NCBI GenBank assembly: GCA_020847545.1
Contig: JADLBV010000023.1
Span: 1-32,628 of the forward strand
Origin: Phycisphaerales bacterium
GTDB taxonomy: Bacteria > Planctomycetota > Phycisphaerae > Tepidisphaerales > Tepidisphaeraceae
DNA length: 32,628 nucleotides
Reading direction: 5' to 3'
The position numbers were made by a program, and so were the translations under genes. Positions 32,589 through 32,628 of this stretch are shown here, piece by piece (position 1 is the stretch's first letter; each line of letters begins with the position of its first letter). The notes beneath the pieces are model-generated. The model searched no databases. It was not told the DNA's origin and saw only the letters and a list, made by a program, of their open reading frames with translations.

Positions 32589-32628
32589 GCAGGCTGAAGC
32601 TGTCGTTTCGGCGTTTTTTGAGGCGGGG
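32501..32628. mobile_element. End of a mobile element (IS200/RAYT-like), partial
   Basis: From AAAGGGGTCAGGAAG (32501-32515) the sequence changes abruptly within the oxidoreductase gene. A GGGGTCAGG motif of this kind recurs at the ends of REP-associated tyrosine transposase (IS200-like) elements as I remember them; I cannot search to confirm. The element runs past the window. The left boundary is estimated from where the family C-terminus ends. Confidence 0.45.
32530..32628 (-). CDS. Possible C-terminal end of a transposase (partial)
   Basis: On the minus strand an open frame enters from beyond the window and stops at TAG (32532-32530). The visible 32 residues are strongly basic (PRLKKRRNDSFSLL; MRLASHKKRCRC), which would suit the tail of a transposase of the element at 32501. 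With so little sequence, chance is a real alternative. Confidence 0.25.
   Translation of the reverse strand, partial: PRLKKRRNDSFSLLTQPRNQMRLASHKKRCRC

Noticed and set aside
1-32628. tRNA or rRNA genes, exosortase gene, CRISPR arrays
   Set aside because: None seen in the intergenic spaces or among the recognisable proteins.

Overview
The window looks like a GC-rich chromosome segment from a planctomycete, most likely of the Phycisphaerae type. This is inferred from gene content, not from a search. The supporting signs are four proteins with C-terminal PEP-CTERM sorting tails, a prepilin-like protein with the N-terminal methylation motif, an LpxC-FabZ fusion, and a Minf_1886-family protein (a family I know from Planctomycetes and Verrucomicrobia). 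A DksA-like protein that has lost most of its zinc ligands, many Gfo/Idh/MocA and sialidase-type genes, and a bacterial type A RNase P RNA gene add to the picture.

Layout. Positions 1-192 hold two palindromic elements; the second supplies the stop codon of the first gene. From 5873 down to 189 runs a minus-strand block: a PEP-CTERM lectin-like protein, a prepilin-like protein, a Gfo/Idh/MocA oxidoreductase, a large PEP-CTERM TIM-barrel-like protein and a BNR/sialidase-like protein. Divergent from it (6041) is a GntR-type regulator with a LacI-type sugar-sensing domain. Between them lies a compact promoter region with TGTACA-containing half-sites. The plus strand continues with a secreted fusion of a glycosidase-like domain, a beta-sandwich and a TolB-like propeller, then another PEP-CTERM protein and a family 2 glycosyltransferase. 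A fourth PEP-CTERM gene faces back at 13472. I read 189-13472 as a carbohydrate sensing, degradation and surface-display locus.

From 13795 to 15107 come an unrecognised 139-aa protein and a secreted Arg-Gly-Asp-Trp-Asn repeat protein. A long indolepyruvate:ferredoxin oxidoreductase-like fusion follows (15108-18824). The minus-strand set 21271-18837 encodes a DksA-like protein, a GalU-like nucleotidyltransferase and a WaaP-like kinase. It diverges from lpxC-fabZ, lpxA and the RNase P RNA gene, so 18.8-24.2 kb is mainly envelope lipid and sugar biosynthesis plus RNA processing.

The right third carries a secreted alpha/beta hydrolase, a Minf_1886-family gene followed by a previously unlisted 48-aa membrane protein, a TolC-like lipoprotein, an FHA-GAF-histidine kinase, a LOG-family Rossmann protein, an M20 peptidase and a second Gfo/Idh/MocA gene. 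The C-terminus of the last gene appears to be overwritten at about 32501 by the end of a mobile element that runs off the window.
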